Positions 27,670-37,060 of a stretch of DNA of 64,000 nucleotides are shown here, piece by piece. A program made the position numbers and the translations under genes. The notes below the pieces were generated by a model. It did not search any database and was not told where the DNA came from. It saw nothing but the letters and a program-made list of their open reading frames with translations. How positions within the stretch are numbered: position 1 is the first letter of the stretch; the number at the start of each line of letters is the position of its first letter. Source of the DNA: UBA6170 sp942491385 (GTDB lineage: Bacteria > Chloroflexota > Anaerolineae > Anaerolineales > Anaerolineaceae). The stretch covers positions 124,001-188,000 of the forward strand of contig CALOAF010000002.1 in NCBI GenBank assembly GCA_942491385.1, in the 5' to 3' direction.

Positions 27670-28558
27670 TTAATCAGGATAATATTGCTCAATAAATGCT
27701 TCTACTTCATTGATGGGACGATTAAAGACTCCAACCCTTTCGACCTTCAAACTGGTAGCTGCGGCAGCCCATTTTCCCTGCTTCAAGGGGTGGTAATGTA
27801 AGGCGTTTGGCAACATAGGAACCCATACAGGTATCACCTCTTCCACTTCTACCTGCCATAGAGGAAGCATGAAATCGAAAATGATGATTATTTGCATCTG
27901 CATAAATCAAAACACCATCGGAATGAGTTAATACAATTTCTTTTACACCCATCCCTGCATAAATAGCAGCCGCCTTTTCAATATCTTTTTCTCCAGTTAA
28001 AAATTCTGCCTCAACTGCATCCGATTTTAGAATGTCAAGGTTTTTGAGTACATCTGGCATCTCTGGCCAGGGCTCATAAACCAATGTCTCGTCTCTCAAT
28101 ACGCGCACAAAACCCTGTACATCCACTGCCAGGAGAGCGTCGGTTCGTTCTCTTAATATCGAGAAAAAATCAGGCTCTACTTCGCCACGCAAACTGGGAC
28201 TGACTGCTATTGCTTTCGCTTGAAAATCGTCAAGATAATCAGGTAGAATTGTGCCTGCAGTTGATTTTACATAAAGGTTGCGATTATCCACATCCTTTGT
28301 TTTGTATTCCAACGTCATGAGCGTTGAATAATCTGAGAAGAAAGGATAACAATCGATACCAGCTAACTGAATGGCATCCACCACGTGCTGATCCTCTTTT
28401 GCTAATCGGGTAATCACCGCAGCTTTTATTCCCAATCTGGCTCCAACATTAGCTGCGTAATTCATACCACCGCCATCCACCACTCTAATACCATCCGGGG
28501 TTATGATCGTATCCTTGGTATAGTTACCAGCATAAATAACATCATATTTTTTCTTCAT
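27670..28558 (-). pseudogene. PfkB-family carbohydrate kinase, frameshifted near its C-terminus
   Basis: The main frame reads a PfkB/ribokinase-like protein up to 'GRSGRGDTCMGSY', the usual G-x-G-D active-site motif being present as R-G-D. It then ends at 27722 after an unrelated tail. Removing one A from the four-A run (TTTT at 27772-27775 on the plus strand) joins it to the frame '...GKWAAAATSLKVERVG', the normal helical end of the family, giving 295 residues. One gene with one extra base is the simplest reading. The start could be a TTG at 28567, where AAAGG is better spaced. The substrate is unknown; it follows two Pit genes. Confidence 0.8.
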
Positions 28559-28577
28559 AATAGACAAAAAAACCTTT

Positions 28578-29582
28578 CTAAAACAGCTTTAAAAATAAAA
28601 GGATTGGAGAACTCAGAACCCAGTACAGAAAACCACCTAATAATGCGGTAGCAGGGATTGTAACAATCCATGCAGTCAGAATTTCCCCAGCCACACCCCA
28701 TTTAACTTTACTGAGACGTTCAGCTGCTCCAACACCCATTATGGCAGTGCTAACCACTTGCGTGGTGGAGACAGGTCCACCAATGAGTGATGCGGCTAGA
28801 ATTACGGCAGCCGAGGTGGCTTGAGAAGCAAACCCATGGATAGGTCTGATCTTATAAAATTTTGCACCTAGAGTACGAATTAACTGCCAACCTCCAACCG
28901 ATGTTCCCAGAGCGATCGCAGCTGCACAAATTACCACCACCCAGAAAGGCACTTCAAAAGATGAAATTCTACCGCTAATGAGTAAACCCAGTGTGATGAT
29001 TCCCATGGTTTTTTGTGCATCATTGGTACCATGGCTGAGTGCGAGCCCCAAAGATGTAATAATCTGAAGGCGTTTGAATAATCCATTAACTTTTGGTGTA
29101 GCTTTCCAGGAAAGCATATAAATAAGATTAGCAACCAACATTCCAGCGAAAAGACCAATAATCGGTGAGGTGAACAGAACAATCAGGACCTTCGTCACAC
29201 CGGCCATCTTGATTGCCTTAAAACCTGCACCCACCGCCACTGCGCCAATCAATCCTCCGATCAATGCGTGTGAAGAACTGCTGGGGATACCCAACAACCA
29301 GGTAATAACATTCCAGGTAATGGCACTGAGTAAAGCAGCAATAATAATACCCAAATTCAAGAATATTGGGTCAACTATTTCAGATCCGATTGTGTTGGCA
29401 ACCGCAACCCCAAAAATGAATGGCCCGGAAAATTCAGCAACAGCTGTCATGGCAAGGGCAACCCGCGGTTGAATTGCTCTGGATGAGATCATGGTAGCAA
29501 CAATATTGCTCGAGTCATGGACCCCATTCAAAAAATCAAAAACAATAGCAAGAGCAATTAATACGATTAATGATATAGACAT
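28578..29582 (-). CDS. Inorganic phosphate transporter, PiT family (copy 2)
   Basis: A 334-aa membrane protein with the PiT signatures 'FDFLNGVHDSSNIVATMI' near the N-terminus and 'GLALSHGTNDAQKTMGIITLG' near the middle, plus 'GFASQATSA' and 'GGPVSTTQVVS' in the second half. PiT carriers move metal phosphate with H+ or Na+ and can run outward when phosphate is in excess. It is highly similar to the gene just upstream, a clear tandem duplication. It is cotranscribed with a DUF47 partner and HAD genes. Confidence 0.92.
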   Translation of the reverse strand: MSISLIVLIALAIVFDFLNGVHDSSNIVATMISSRAIQPRVALAMTAVAEFSGPFIFGVAVANTIGSEIVDPIFLNLGIIIAALLSAITWNVITWLLGIPSSSSHALIGGLIGAVAVGAGFKAIKMAGVTKVLIVLFTSPIIGLFAGMLVANLIYMLSWKATPKVNGLFKRLQIITSLGLALSHGTNDAQKTMGIITLGLLISGRISSFEVPFWVVVICAAAIALGTSVGGWQLIRTLGAKFYKIRPIHGFASQATSAAVILAASLIGGPVSTTQVVSTAIMGVGAAERLSKVKWGVAGEILTAWIVTIPATALLGGFLYWVLSSPILLFLKLF

Positions 29583-29612
29583 GAGCCCTTCTTAAATTAT
29601 TAATTTCAAATC

Positions 29613-30617
29613 TTAGATTAGTTTTATGATAAACGGAATAGCATCGTTTAATAACCAATAACAACCAGCTCCAGCAGCCATAGTTGCCGGTATGGTTATG
29701 ATCCAGGCAGTGACTATTTCTCCAGCCACTCCCCAACGCACTTTACTCATTCGTTCAGCCGCGCCAACCCCCATGATGGATGAACTAACCACCTGGGTAG
29801 TACTGACTGGACCACCTAACAAAGATGCTGTCAGGATAACAATAGCTGATGTTGCTTGAGAAGCAAAGCCATGCACAGGGCGAATTTTATAGAATTTTGA
29901 CCCCAATGTTTTAATTAGTTGCCAACCGCCAACCGCAGTACCTAATCCAATAGCTGCGGCACATGCCACGATAACCCATAATGGCACTTCGAATGTTGAT
30001 TGAACACCTGCTATGACCAACCCAAGGGTGATGATACCCATGGTTTTTTGAGCGTCGTTTGTTCCATGACTCAATGATAAACCGATGGAAGTGATGATTT
30101 GCATTTTTTTGAAAACACTATTGATTTTTGGTGAAGCTTTCCACGAAGACAGATAAACGATGTTTGCAATCAACATACCAGCAATAAATCCGATGATGGG
30201 GGATGCAAATAAAGCCACAAGAACCTTGATAATACCATCCATAATGATGACAGAAAAACCAGCAGCCATCATCACTGCACCGACTAATCCCCCAATTATC
30301 GCATGTGATGAGCTGCTGGGTATGCCAAGGACCCAGGTAAGAATATTCCAAATAATTGCACTGACACAGGCTGCTATCAACACTGTTAGGTTTATATGTT
30401 CCGCAGAGACGATATCATGTCCTATGGTTGTTGCCACAGCAACACCAAAGATGAAAGGTCCTAGAAAATTAGCTACTGCAGTCATCATCAAAGCGGTCCG
30501 GGGTGGGATTGCACGAGATGAAATCATGGTTGCCACCACGTTACTGGAATCATGGACGCCATTCAGAAAATCAAAAGCTAACGCCAGAATTACAAGAATG
30601 ATAAATAATATCGGCAT
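29613..30617 (-). CDS. Inorganic phosphate transporter, PiT family (copy 1)
   Basis: A 334-aa protein, the same length as its tandem copy, with the same two inverted PiT repeats 'FDFLNGVHDSSNVVATMI' and 'GLSLSHGTNDAQKTMGIITLG'. It starts 6 bp after the DUF47 gene. The pair DUF47-Pit is a standard phosphate-transport unit; a second Pit is an addition. Confidence 0.92.
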   Translation of the reverse strand: MPILFIILVILALAFDFLNGVHDSSNVVATMISSRAIPPRTALMMTAVANFLGPFIFGVAVATTIGHDIVSAEHINLTVLIAACVSAIIWNILTWVLGIPSSSSHAIIGGLVGAVMMAAGFSVIIMDGIIKVLVALFASPIIGFIAGMLIANIVYLSSWKASPKINSVFKKMQIITSIGLSLSHGTNDAQKTMGIITLGLVIAGVQSTFEVPLWVIVACAAAIGLGTAVGGWQLIKTLGSKFYKIRPVHGFASQATSAIVILTASLLGGPVSTTQVVSSSIMGVGAAERMSKVRWGVAGEIVTAWIITIPATMAAGAGCYWLLNDAIPFIIKLI

Positions 30618-30623
30618 TTTATA

Positions 30624-31244
30624 TTAAGTCGTCTTAACGATAATATCTGCTAGAACATTGGCAGCTTCATCACCTCGATCCGCCGCATTACTGAGGTGGC
30701 GATAAACCTCACGATATTTCATCATCTTTACCAATGTTTTAACATCTTCTGTTTCCTGGAACATATCTGCTAGCGCTTCCCGATAGACTGTCTCCACGCG
30801 GTTTTCAAGGGCTTTGGCTCGTTGAGCATGTTCCGCTGCCACACCAGGATGTTCTTGAATACATTCTACCGCTTTTAAAATTTCAAACGAAGCATCACGC
30901 AACAATGAACAGATTCGAACCATGAATTCCGTTGGTTCTACTTTAAAAATCACGATCTCTGTCATGGTGCTGTATGCATAATCCAGTACATCATCTATAG
31001 CTCTTGAAAGGGCAAAAATATCCTCGCGATCAAATGGAGTGATAAAAGTACGATTGAGTTCATCAATCAAAATACGTCGTGACTCATCTGCTTCTTTCTC
31101 TTTTGCTGTAAGTTGATCAGCAAGAATTTCATCCGGACGAGAGAGATATTTCTTTAGTAAATCCATACCTTCCAGGGTCAAAGATGACTGTTCGTGGATT
31201 AATTTTATAAAAACATTTCTTCGTTTTCTAAATATTTTTAACAT
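30624..31244 (-). CDS. DUF47 (PhoU-like) partner of Pit transporters
   Basis: A 206-aa, mostly helical protein with the DUF47 pattern: an N-terminal 'FRKRRNVFIKLIHEQ', 'ITPFDREDIFALSRAIDDVLDY' around residues 69-90, and a C-terminal 'MMKYREVYRHLSNAADRGDEAAN'-type block. It is known as a regulator or partner of PiT carriers, binding metals through helical bundles. Its start overlaps the end of the HAD-TIM gene by 7 bp, tying phosphate transport to that gene. Confidence 0.9.
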   Translation of the reverse strand: MLKIFRKRRNVFIKLIHEQSSLTLEGMDLLKKYLSRPDEILADQLTAKEKEADESRRILIDELNRTFITPFDREDIFALSRAIDDVLDYAYSTMTEIVIFKVEPTEFMVRICSLLRDASFEILKAVECIQEHPGVAAEHAQRAKALENRVETVYREALADMFQETEDVKTLVKMMKYREVYRHLSNAADRGDEAANVLADIIVKTT

Positions 31245-32974
31245 GTTTCCTCCAAAAAATTTAATTTCGAAATGAGGCCAAATTTGGCAAGATGTTTCAG
31301 GCTTTGAGATAAGTCTTTCTGAGTTAATGTTGGACTTACTTCCATTGTTAGATGTGCAGTTTCAGGGATATATGGTGCAATCATTGCGTAATCAACATCG
31401 CCACTCCCAGGCATCTGGTGATCCGTAATCCCACAGACATCATGAAGGTGGACACCTATTATACGTTTTCCGTACCGTTTAAGCCAATCCTCATGGTCTC
31501 CAAATCCCAGCTCACTTAATACCTGTGCGTGACCCACATCATATTGATAACCATACCAACCTTCATCACATAGATTCAAGAACAATTGCATTTCGTCAAT
31601 CAATGGAATATCATAAAAATGTAACCGATTCTCCAATCCAATTTCTAAACCGGTAGGTCTGACAAAATCAATAAGCTCTGATAGACTCTTTATTACTTGA
31701 TCGACATGAGGAGGAGCTACCTTTTTTCTAAAGGCAATCATCTCAGATTTTAATTCTTCATATTCAGTGCTTCCCTTAAGACCATTCTCATACATTTTTT
31801 TTAATTTGTCTTCGGACCCAAAATCACACATAATCATGCCTGGATGGATCACAATCGATCTTGCTCCGAGATATAATGCAGTTTCAACTGTCTGCTTCGT
31901 AATATCCAGACCCTTGATCCGTTTATTTTCATCAAGGGATGAGATAAGGAAATCATTCACTTTAAATTCATCGCTGGAATAGATTGCCGGACAGGGATCA
32001 TGAACAGTTGAAATGTAATATCTTTTCGAATCCCACTGTTGAAATAGATCAGGATTCACTTTATGATTGAGTTCAAATCGAGGAAATCCAGCTTTTCGAC
32101 CAATTTCAAATGTCTGATGAAAGGGTATATTTTGATCCACATGCCACATGGTTGAAAGAGCTACTTCAAATAGTTCAATTGTTTCCATTGTTTTCTGACT
32201 GGAGGTATTTTTTTTTGCTAATCGATCTGGATAAAAATCAAGCAATTGACTTAGTTTTGAGATTCTAAAGTCAGGTTGCATGGCAGATGAAGTAATTCGA
32301 TCCTGATCATCATCTTCATATGCTAAAGCGTCTTTAGAATATCCGTTGGCGTTGATGATGGTAATTTCTGAAAAACCTGCCTGCCTACCCCCCACGACAT
32401 CGCGCGAGATAATATCGCCCACATAGGCACATTCCTCTGGCAAAACACCTAACTTTCCTGCACATTCCAAAAATAAAGAGGGATGTGGTTTTCGCTTTCC
32501 AAAAACAGTTGAGAGAATAATGCACCCAAATAAATCAGTAATTCCATTTTCCTCCAATAATTGTGGGACTTCTACTGAGGATGTTGTATTACTGATAATT
32601 CCCAGAAGATAACCGCGGCTGGATAGCGTCTTAATTGTTTCAACCGCATCAGGAAGTATGGATTTGACGCGGGATTCCCGCCAGAGTTGATTTAACATAA
32701 CAGCATTATCACGAACACATTTTTTTGGATGATCTGGAAGCATAAATGTAGACCATAAGTCGGCTTCTTTTAACTCGACCATTGTTTTTCGAGACCACAT
32801 TCTGTATTTTTTTTCTCGGTCAGAAAGCTTATTAGAAAATTCCTGCGGAAGACCAGTCTCACCGATAAATTGTTGTATTTTGATAATATTTTCTGTTTCA
32901 CGTTCTTGTTTATCATGAGCAACGCGTAGCGTTCCACCCACATCAAAACAGATTGCTTTAATGGATGTTTGCAT
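31238..32974 (-). CDS. HAD-family hydrolase fused to a xylose-isomerase-like TIM barrel
   Basis: A 578-aa two-part protein. Residues ~5-235 are a HAD-IA domain with motif I 'FDVGGT' (Asp nucleophile, but Gly at the +2 place), 'IISNTTSS' as motif II and 'YVGDIISRDVVGG' as motif IV. Residues ~265-578 are an AP-endonuclease-2/sugar-phosphate isomerase barrel with 'SIVIHPGM', 'IGLENRLHF', 'YDVGHAQV' and 'GVHLHDV' metal-ligand strands. A chain doing both dephosphorylation and isomerisation of one sugar phosphate is the natural inference. The ATG at 32974 is used; a TTG four codons earlier is possible. It lies between the tandem HAD gene and DUF47. Confidence 0.82.
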   Translation of the reverse strand: MQTSIKAICFDVGGTLRVAHDKQERETENIIKIQQFIGETGLPQEFSNKLSDREKKYRMWSRKTMVELKEADLWSTFMLPDHPKKCVRDNAVMLNQLWRESRVKSILPDAVETIKTLSSRGYLLGIISNTTSSVEVPQLLEENGITDLFGCIILSTVFGKRKPHPSLFLECAGKLGVLPEECAYVGDIISRDVVGGRQAGFSEITIINANGYSKDALAYEDDDQDRITSSAMQPDFRISKLSQLLDFYPDRLAKKNTSSQKTMETIELFEVALSTMWHVDQNIPFHQTFEIGRKAGFPRFELNHKVNPDLFQQWDSKRYYISTVHDPCPAIYSSDEFKVNDFLISSLDENKRIKGLDITKQTVETALYLGARSIVIHPGMIMCDFGSEDKLKKMYENGLKGSTEYEELKSEMIAFRKKVAPPHVDQVIKSLSELIDFVRPTGLEIGLENRLHFYDIPLIDEMQLFLNLCDEGWYGYQYDVGHAQVLSELGFGDHEDWLKRYGKRIIGVHLHDVCGITDHQMPGSGDVDYAMIAPYIPETAHLTMEVSPTLTQKDLSQSLKHLAKFGLISKLNFLEETC

Positions 32975-32992
32975 AATTTGTTCCAATCAGGC

Positions 32993-34423
32993 TTATTGTT
33001 CTAAAAGAGGTACTTTTAAAAGATCACAAAATTGATCTATATAAAAATCTGCGATGGCTCCTTCATCAAAGTTGAAAGCAATCGTCTTCATTCCCACAGC
33101 ATGCGCGCCGTCTAATTCAGATATTTTGTGTCCAACAAATACTGCATCGGTAGGGCAAATTCCGACCTGTTGGATGGCTTTTTCATACATTTCAGGATCG
33201 GGTTTGCGAACCCCAAGTTCCTTCGAGCTGATAAAGACATCCCATAGGCCACCAAAACCACTTTGATCGAACCAATTCAGTTTTTTTGATATTGGCATTG
33301 CTGTGTCTGTAATAATTCCAAGAATGAATCCTTTTTCCTTTAATTGGTTAATTGTTTCAGGGACACCGCCAAAAATTTCCACAGTATTATCGTCCAGGCT
33401 CATCGCCTTCACACCTTCTTCAAGCAGTGCAGGATCATCGATACCAAAAAGGGATAAGACCTTTTCGTAATATTCATGTCTACCCATTTGCCCTGAGAAA
33501 GCAAGATCTTTTAATCGCATTCTTTCTGTTTCATAATCCGGATCAATTTTGAGATCTATGCCGTTTAAAAACTTCTTTAAATGCTCTTCTTTGTTAGGAC
33601 GATAATAAAGAATATCCCCGGCATCAAAGAAAATTGCTCTAACTTTTCTTCCATTTTGGTTATCTTTATTCCGATTATCTTTTGCCTTTTCTGCTTCAAG
33701 AATCGGAATGAGTTCCAACATATTTTCAATGATGGCATCAGGACTAGCCCCCTCGTCCTTGATGCCATCGTCATATTTATGTTTAATCTGAACGGCTAAA
33801 CGGAACCCGGATCGTCGAGCACCAACAATATCTCGATTGATCTTATCGCCAATGTAAGCACAGGCACCTGTAGGAACACCTACCAGGCGTGCGGCATGAT
33901 AAAAGATGGCTGGATCTGGTTTCCGTCGGCCATATTCGGAGGATAAAACAATTGGATCGAAGTATTCAAGGATACCGTACTGTTTAAGGTTATAACGTAC
34001 TTGATTCAGGCTTTGTGTGTTACTGATTATTCCAATTCGGAATCCCATGGCTTTTACTCTCGCTAAGACCATTGGTATTTCTTTACGCATTTCACGATGA
34101 TACAGTTGTGTTTCGTAAATAAATGCCAGTTCTTCAGCGACTGGGGTGAGTTCATTTTCTGAAACTGAGATTCCTTTCAGGAAAAATCTCGACCATATTT
34201 CAGCTGGTTTTAACTCGATGTTGGTGGTCATATTCCAGCCCAAATAATCTGATGCACCTTTCGTTATGGAATCGGCGATTTGTTCATCAGATAAGGTCAA
34301 TGAAATCGAAACACGTGCCAAACAGTCTTTAATATGATGAACATTAAGGATACGATATTCCCGGGTAAAACCGAATGTATCAATTGTACCGCCCATGTCG
34401 AAGAAAACAGCCTGAATGGTCAT
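32993..34423 (-). CDS. Tandem HAD-HAD protein
   Basis: A 476-aa protein with two complete HAD-IA domains. Domain 1 (~1-240) has motif I 'FFDMGGT', 'IISNTQS' and 'YIGDKINRDIVGAR'. Domain 2 (~257-476) has 'FFDAGDI', 'IITDTAMP' and 'FVGHKISELDGA', where the Asp of 'GD' is His. Both lack the usual second Asp of motif I. A 20-residue Lys/Asn-rich linker joins them. HAD enzymes of this class act on phosphate, phosphonate or halo esters. The second domain looks the more degenerate and could be regulatory. It is likely the first gene after the hairpin behind the binding-protein gene. Confidence 0.8.
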   Translation of the reverse strand: MTIQAVFFDMGGTIDTFGFTREYRILNVHHIKDCLARVSISLTLSDEQIADSITKGASDYLGWNMTTNIELKPAEIWSRFFLKGISVSENELTPVAEELAFIYETQLYHREMRKEIPMVLARVKAMGFRIGIISNTQSLNQVRYNLKQYGILEYFDPIVLSSEYGRRKPDPAIFYHAARLVGVPTGACAYIGDKINRDIVGARRSGFRLAVQIKHKYDDGIKDEGASPDAIIENMLELIPILEAEKAKDNRNKDNQNGRKVRAIFFDAGDILYYRPNKEEHLKKFLNGIDLKIDPDYETERMRLKDLAFSGQMGRHEYYEKVLSLFGIDDPALLEEGVKAMSLDDNTVEIFGGVPETINQLKEKGFILGIITDTAMPISKKLNWFDQSGFGGLWDVFISSKELGVRKPDPEMYEKAIQQVGICPTDAVFVGHKISELDGAHAVGMKTIAFNFDEGAIADFYIDQFCDLLKVPLLEQ

Positions 34424-34531
34424 ATCTAATTTTCTCTCCCGGATAACAATTTAACTTACACTGTAGATTCGCAAACCAAGCGCGCTTAAGAAAACCCAAT
34501 AAAATATTATTGCTTTTAATCATTTGAAATC

Positions 34532-34570
34532 TTTCTTGGACACGGACAATATACATCCATGTCCAAGAAA
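34532..34570 (-). terminator. Hairpin after the binding-protein gene, possible partial terminator
   Basis: A 15-bp stem with one mismatch (34532-34546 with 34556-34570) and a 9-base loop starts 28 bp beyond the stop of the binding-protein gene. The trailing minus-strand sequence is A/T-rich without a clean T-run, so mRNA protection or partial termination is more likely than full termination. The remaining gap to 34424 shows nothing clear. Confidence 0.55.
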
Positions 34571-34597
34571 TTCTATAAATTTCAGTTCAGCGATTTT

Positions 34598-35845
34598 TTA
34601 CGGAGCCAGCAGAGAAATAGCCCAGAAATCTCGAACAGGGCTCATGTTTTGATAAGCAAACAAGTCGTTGCTTGGCCAAAGTGCTATTTCACTTCGAGCT
34701 GGCATTCCTTCAGCGAAGGAGAGTCCTTCTGCAGCCGGATAAGCACCAAATTTGTTCCAGGGATCAAATCCAGCTTCTGAGAGTGCAAATTTGATAAATA
34801 ACTTGGCAGCATTGGGGTGTGGTGCATTATTGGCAATAGCCAGATAGGAAGATTTCAAGATACCCACCACAGGTTCAAGTCCATAGCAAGGTGCCATAGC
34901 CAATTCCCCATCCATTGTCGCCTCAACGCTTGACAAGCCTGTCCAGCCATAGCCCGGTTCAACGGCAGGATCCATTCCAAGGGTTGCGAATGCCGAATCA
35001 ACTTCATCGCCACCAGGTTGAATACCCGGTTCATTTTGCGCTAATTTCTTTAGGAACAGGTATCCGGCATTCCCAAGATCACTGGTATATGCTTCGTCTG
35101 TAGTCCAATCCTTACCGTATAAATCCTGATAAGCGGTTGCCATTTGATCGCCATGTTCAACAAATAAAGCGATCTTGGCGGTTGTGCTCGAATCAGCCAG
35201 GGGGTCTTCCATGTAGAACTTTCCCTGAAGGGCCGGTTCAGTGAATTGCCACCAACTGGTAATCGGGCATCCATCAGGATTGATTTCGGAATTATATCCA
35301 ACTACATCTACTGAACGGCGAGCCAACGCGAATGGTTGTTCAGCAGTTTGATCTTCAATTATGACACCCGGAGGTGTGTACCACCACATCCATTCATTCG
35401 GAACAAATTCCCCAAAAAGAAGATGTCCATCACTGTTGAACCAGACATCACCGACAACATTTCCAGCTTGCTGCTCTGCACCCATTTTAACTGCGATATC
35501 ATCCGTATCTCCACCTTCCAGTTTAATTTCCGGATAAAGTTCAGCCCAGGGTTCAAGCAATTTCTCAATCTTGGATGAATTTGAATAAACAACCACTGAA
35601 CCTTCCGCAATTGCTGCGGCTTCAACGGCTGCCCAATCTTCAGTTTCGGGCGTATACGGGCCAACACCGTTGTCCATTGCCCATTGTTGTCCTTCAGACA
35701 GTGAAACTTCTGCAGCGGGGGGCTGTGTTGCTTCTGCCACGGGTGCTTCGTTTGCCTCGGACATTGTTGTTGCAGTTGGACCGGCACAACCGGCCACCAT
35801 GCTGAATAAAGCTACCAGGGTGATCAACTTCACTAATATTTTCAT
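34598..35845 (-). CDS. ABC substrate-binding lipoprotein, Fe3+/sugar-phosphate/phosphonate type
   Basis: A 415-aa lipoprotein: residues 1-20 are a signal with lipobox VAGC and Cys20, then an Ala/Pro/Glu-rich spacer to ~50. The body has 'AEGSVVVYSNSSKIEKLLEPW' near residue 80 and 'GDVWFNSDGHLL' near 135, the pattern of the class that binds ferric iron (FbpA), sugar phosphates (AfuA) or 2-aminoethylphosphonate. I cannot pick the ligand from sequence alone. The surrounding HAD, phosphoglycerate mutase, Pit and RpiR genes favour a phosphorylated organic ligand over iron. Confidence 0.8.
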   Translation of the reverse strand: MKILVKLITLVALFSMVAGCAGPTATTMSEANEAPVAEATQPPAAEVSLSEGQQWAMDNGVGPYTPETEDWAAVEAAAIAEGSVVVYSNSSKIEKLLEPWAELYPEIKLEGGDTDDIAVKMGAEQQAGNVVGDVWFNSDGHLLFGEFVPNEWMWWYTPPGVIIEDQTAEQPFALARRSVDVVGYNSEINPDGCPITSWWQFTEPALQGKFYMEDPLADSSTTAKIALFVEHGDQMATAYQDLYGKDWTTDEAYTSDLGNAGYLFLKKLAQNEPGIQPGGDEVDSAFATLGMDPAVEPGYGWTGLSSVEATMDGELAMAPCYGLEPVVGILKSSYLAIANNAPHPNAAKLFIKFALSEAGFDPWNKFGAYPAAEGLSFAEGMPARSEIALWPSNDLFAYQNMSPVRDFWAISLLAP

Positions 35846-35965
35846 TCTAATCTCCTTCTTGAAAGTTAAATCTAGTATGAAGAGTTCTTTTTACTGATGG
35901 ATAATTAATATCTTATTTTTTTATTCTCCTTTCTCACATCTGTCAAAGTGGTCAATAGATTTTTT

Positions 35966-37048
35966 CTATGCTGTTATCAGGTTTCCATTTTCCTTGTCAT
36001 ATAAATTTAAGCATTCAGGATCAAATTTCAACCAGATTTTTTGATCTATCTCGATCTTACTTATGCCCATTACTTTTACGGTGATTTCTGTTTCTTTTCG
36101 ATGAGCGATAATTGTTGATTCAGCCCCTGCCGGCAAAACAGAATAGGCTGTGAATTCAACTGCATCTGCATCAGGTTCGGTTAACACGGTAATATCTTCA
36201 GGTCGCACGGAAAGAATTATGTTTTTCAATGCGGAAAGAGTCGCCACAGAGACTTTAAAATCGCCAATTTGAACAAGGTTTGTGCCGGTCACAACCCCAT
36301 TAATCAGGTTTACTTTTGGATTACCAATGAAATCGGCTACAAAAAGATTGGCCGGAAAATGGTAGATTTGATCCGGGGTGTCCAATTGTTGAAGAACACC
36401 CTCCTTCATGACCCCAATCTTTGTGGACATGGTCAATGCTTCGACCTGGTCATGAGTAACGTAAACAGTGGTCGCTTTGGATATATGATGAAGGCGCTTA
36501 ATTTCGGAACGCATATCCATACGCAGGCGGGCATCCAGGTTTGAAAGCGGCTCATCCATCAGGAATACTTTCGGGCTATAAGCCAGCATGCGAGCCAATG
36601 CAATACGTTGCTGTTGACCACCGCTCATTTCACGTGGATATCTATCTTCATAACCTTCCATCTGGACTTCAGCCAGAGCTTTTTTCACTACTTGTTGCAT
36701 TTTATCTTTGGGCATTTTTTGAATTTCAAGCGCAAAAGTGATGTTCTTATCAACTTTCATGTGAGGCCACAAGGCATAATTCTGGAAAACAAGTCCTAAA
36801 TCTCGCTGTCCAGGTGTGACCGAAATACCCTGATCATAGGAATAAACCAATTTATTGCCAATAAAGATCTCTCCACCATCCGGCTCTTCAAGACCCGCTA
36901 TGCAGCGTAGAAGCGTCGTCTTTCCACAACCAGAAGGCCCCAACAATGTCAGGAATGAACCGGGATCAATCGTCAGGCTTACGTTGTTTACTGCGACAAC
37001 ATTACCAAATTTTTTTGTAAGATTATTGATAGTGATAGTTGTTTCCAT
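35966..37048 (-). CDS. ABC transporter ATPase (FbpC/PotA/AfuC-like)
   Basis: A 360-aa ATPase with Walker A 'GPSGCGKTT' (residues ~36-44), signature 'MSGGQQQRIALARML', Walker B 'VFLMDEPLSNLDARLR' and a C-terminal TOBE domain after residue ~240. It starts 12 bp after the permease gene and belongs to the CUT1/iron/polyamine ATPase class. The binding-protein gene follows after 120 bp. Confidence 0.9.
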   Translation of the reverse strand: METTITINNLTKKFGNVVAVNNVSLTIDPGSFLTLLGPSGCGKTTLLRCIAGLEEPDGGEIFIGNKLVYSYDQGISVTPGQRDLGLVFQNYALWPHMKVDKNITFALEIQKMPKDKMQQVVKKALAEVQMEGYEDRYPREMSGGQQQRIALARMLAYSPKVFLMDEPLSNLDARLRMDMRSEIKRLHHISKATTVYVTHDQVEALTMSTKIGVMKEGVLQQLDTPDQIYHFPANLFVADFIGNPKVNLINGVVTGTNLVQIGDFKVSVATLSALKNIILSVRPEDITVLTEPDADAVEFTAYSVLPAGAESTIIAHRKETEITVKVMGISKIEIDQKIWLKFDPECLNLYDKENGNLITA

Positions 37049-37060
37049 GAAATCCTCTCT

